Positions 62,424 to 64,000 of a stretch of 64,000 nucleotides of DNA are shown here, piece by piece. The stretch lies in assembly GCF_031143425.1 (NCBI RefSeq), contig NC_090445.1:1197872691-1197936690 (forward strand). The letters are read 5' to 3'. The notes under the pieces were generated by a model. The model searched no databases, was not told the origin of the DNA, and saw only the letters and a list, made by a program, of their open reading frames with translations. Source of the stretch: Pleurodeles waltl. Lineage: Eukaryota; Chordata; Amphibia; Caudata; Salamandridae. Position numbers and translations under genes: made by a program. The stretch's first letter is position 1, and every line of letters begins with the position of its first letter.

Positions 62424-64000
62424 CCAGTGTGTACTTTATTGTAAAATACAACCAGAGGGCATCTTAGAGATGCCCCCTAAAAACATACCCGACTTCCAGT
62501 GTGGGCTGACTAGTTTTTGACAGCCTGCCATACACCAGACATGTTGCTGGCCACATGGGGAGAGTGCCTTTGTCACTCTGTGGCCAGGAACAAAGCCTGT
62601 ACTGGGTGGAGGTGCTTCTCACCTCCCCCTGCAGGAACTGTAGCACCTGGCAGTGAGCCACAAAGGCTCACCCCCTTTGTTACAGCACCACAGGGCAGCC
62701 CAGCTAGTGGAGATGCCTGCCCCTCATGTCACTGCCCCCACTTTTGGTGGCAAGGCTGGAGGAGATAATGAGAAAAACAAGGAGGAGTCACCCCCCCCAG
62801 TCAGGACAGCCCCTAAGGTGTCCTGAGCTGAGGTGACTCTTACTTTTAGAAATCCTCCATCTTGTAGAAGGAGGATTCCCCAAATAGGATTAGGGAAGTG
62901 CCCCCCTCCCCAAAGGGAGGAGGCACAAAGAGGGTGTAACCACCCTCAAGGACAGTAGCCATTGGCTACTGCCTTCCCAGACCTAAACACACCCCTAAAT
63001 CCAGTATTTAGGGGCCCCCAGAACAGAGGAAGATAGATTCCTGCAACCTAAAGAAGAAGAAAGACTGCTGACCTAAAGCCATGCAGTGAAGATGGAGACG
63101 ACAACTGATTTGGACAAAGCCCCACCGGCCTGTCTCCAACTACAACAGCGACGCATCCAACAGGGACCAGCGACCTCTGAAGCGTCAAAGGACTGCCCTG
63201 CATCTTAAGGACCAAGAAGCTCCCGAGAACAGCGGCCCTGTTCAACAAACTGCAACTTTCTGCAACTAAGAAGCAACTTTGAAGACTCCAAATTTCCTGC
63301 TGGAAGCGTGGGACATTCCACTCTGCACCCGACGCACACGGCTCGACCTGCGGAAAACAAACCCCTCAGGGTGGACACCCCAGCGACTGCGAGCCCGTGA
63401 GTAACCAGAGTTGATTCCCCTGAGCCCCACAGCGATGCCTGCAGAGGAAATCCAGAGGCTTCCCCTTGACAGGGACTGCCTGTAACAAGGGACCCGACGC
63501 CTGAAACCAACACTGCACCCGCAGCCCCCAGGACCTGAAGGAACCAAACTCCAGTGCAGGAGCACCCCCAGGCGAGCCTCTGCCTAGCCCAGGTGGTGGC
63601 TACCCTAAGGAGCCCCCCCCTGTGACTGCCTGCATCATTGAAGTGACCCCCGGGTCTCTCCATTGCTTTCTACACAAAACCAGACGCCTGTTTGCACTCT
63701 GCACCCGGTCGCCCCTGTGCTGCTGAGGGTGTACTTTCTGTGCCTGCTTGTGTCCCCACCGGTGCCCTACAAAACCCCCCTGGTCTGCCCTCCGAGGACG
63801 CGGGTACTTACCTGCTGGCAGACTGGAACCGGGGCACCCCTGTTTCCATTGAAGCTTATGTGTTTTGGGCACCTCTTTGACCTCTGCACCTGACCGGCCC
63901 TGAGCTGCTGGTGTGGTAACTTTGGGGTTGCCTTGAACCCCCCGACGGTGGGCTACCTTGGACCCAACTTTGAACCCTGTAAGTGTTTTACTTACCTGTG
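62424..64000. repeat. partial LTR related to the solo LTR, opposite orientation
   Basis: Reverse complement of the 44,495-42,920 part of the solo LTR (for example GCATCTTAGAGATGCCCCCT here against the complement near 44,450, and GGTTGCCTTGAACCCCC near 63,925). The first ~600 bp of the LTR in this orientation are missing at the left edge, and the right edge runs off the window. All frames inside are non-coding. Confidence 0.85.

Noticed and set aside
1..64000. tRNA, rRNA, snRNA genes, bacterial promoters, operons
   Set aside because: No cloverleaf, A/B-box tRNA or rRNA segment was recognised, and intron structure and element types are eukaryotic.

Overview
The window is repeat-dense eukaryotic DNA and contains no bacterial features. 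It best fits a giant salamander genome, most likely a newt. The reasons are multi-gene PIF/Harbinger DNA transposons and their GC-rich MITEs (terminal GGGGGTCATTCTGACC, TTA target duplications), a Gypsy element with ~2.9 kb LTRs and a SCAN-like gag, DIRS and L1 remnants, a Penelope-like fragment, and an endogenous retrovirus of foamy-virus-like layout. The species is inferred, not proven.

The layout is a nest of insertions. The outermost unit, about 2,809-50,802, consists of two Harbinger copies of one family placed tail to tail (A rightward, B leftward). Both outer ends are the same kind of terminus. The flanking minus-strand reading frame (51,238-50,803, then 2,808-2,658) reads across the insertion. 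Copy B's third gene is split by a Gypsy element (12,268-42,252, duplication GGATG). The Gypsy protease region is split by the foamy-like provirus (17,176-37,762, duplication GGGGG). A nearly complete 9.4 kb Harbinger copy (C, 18,209-27,568) sits in the provirus 5' LTR, and a 550 bp MITE (37,138-37,687) sits in the 3' LTR. Both occupy the same TTA of the LTR. A solo LTR (42,466-45,113) and a Penelope-like fragment (47,343-48,073) also interrupt copy B.

Each full Harbinger copy encodes a DDE transposase, a Myb-like DNA-binding protein near one terminus (two exons), and a second SANT/Myb-like protein (three exons, long Pro/Ser/Thr-rich tail) head-to-head with the main transposase exon. In copy C a likely first transposase exon (18,537-18,619) lies next to the other terminus, so the second Myb-like gene would sit antisense inside a ~5.3 kb transposase intron. 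Copy C is nearly intact; A and B are decayed.

Left of the nest are a 119-bp minisatellite, an unassigned stretch and a 600-bp MITE. Right of it are an unidentified reading frame, a decayed DIRS gag (minus strand), a 191-bp palindromic MITE, a decayed L1 (about 55.6-61.08 kb), a second truncated LINE, and a partial LTR related to the solo LTR. No convincing host gene, tRNA, rRNA or CRISPR array was found.
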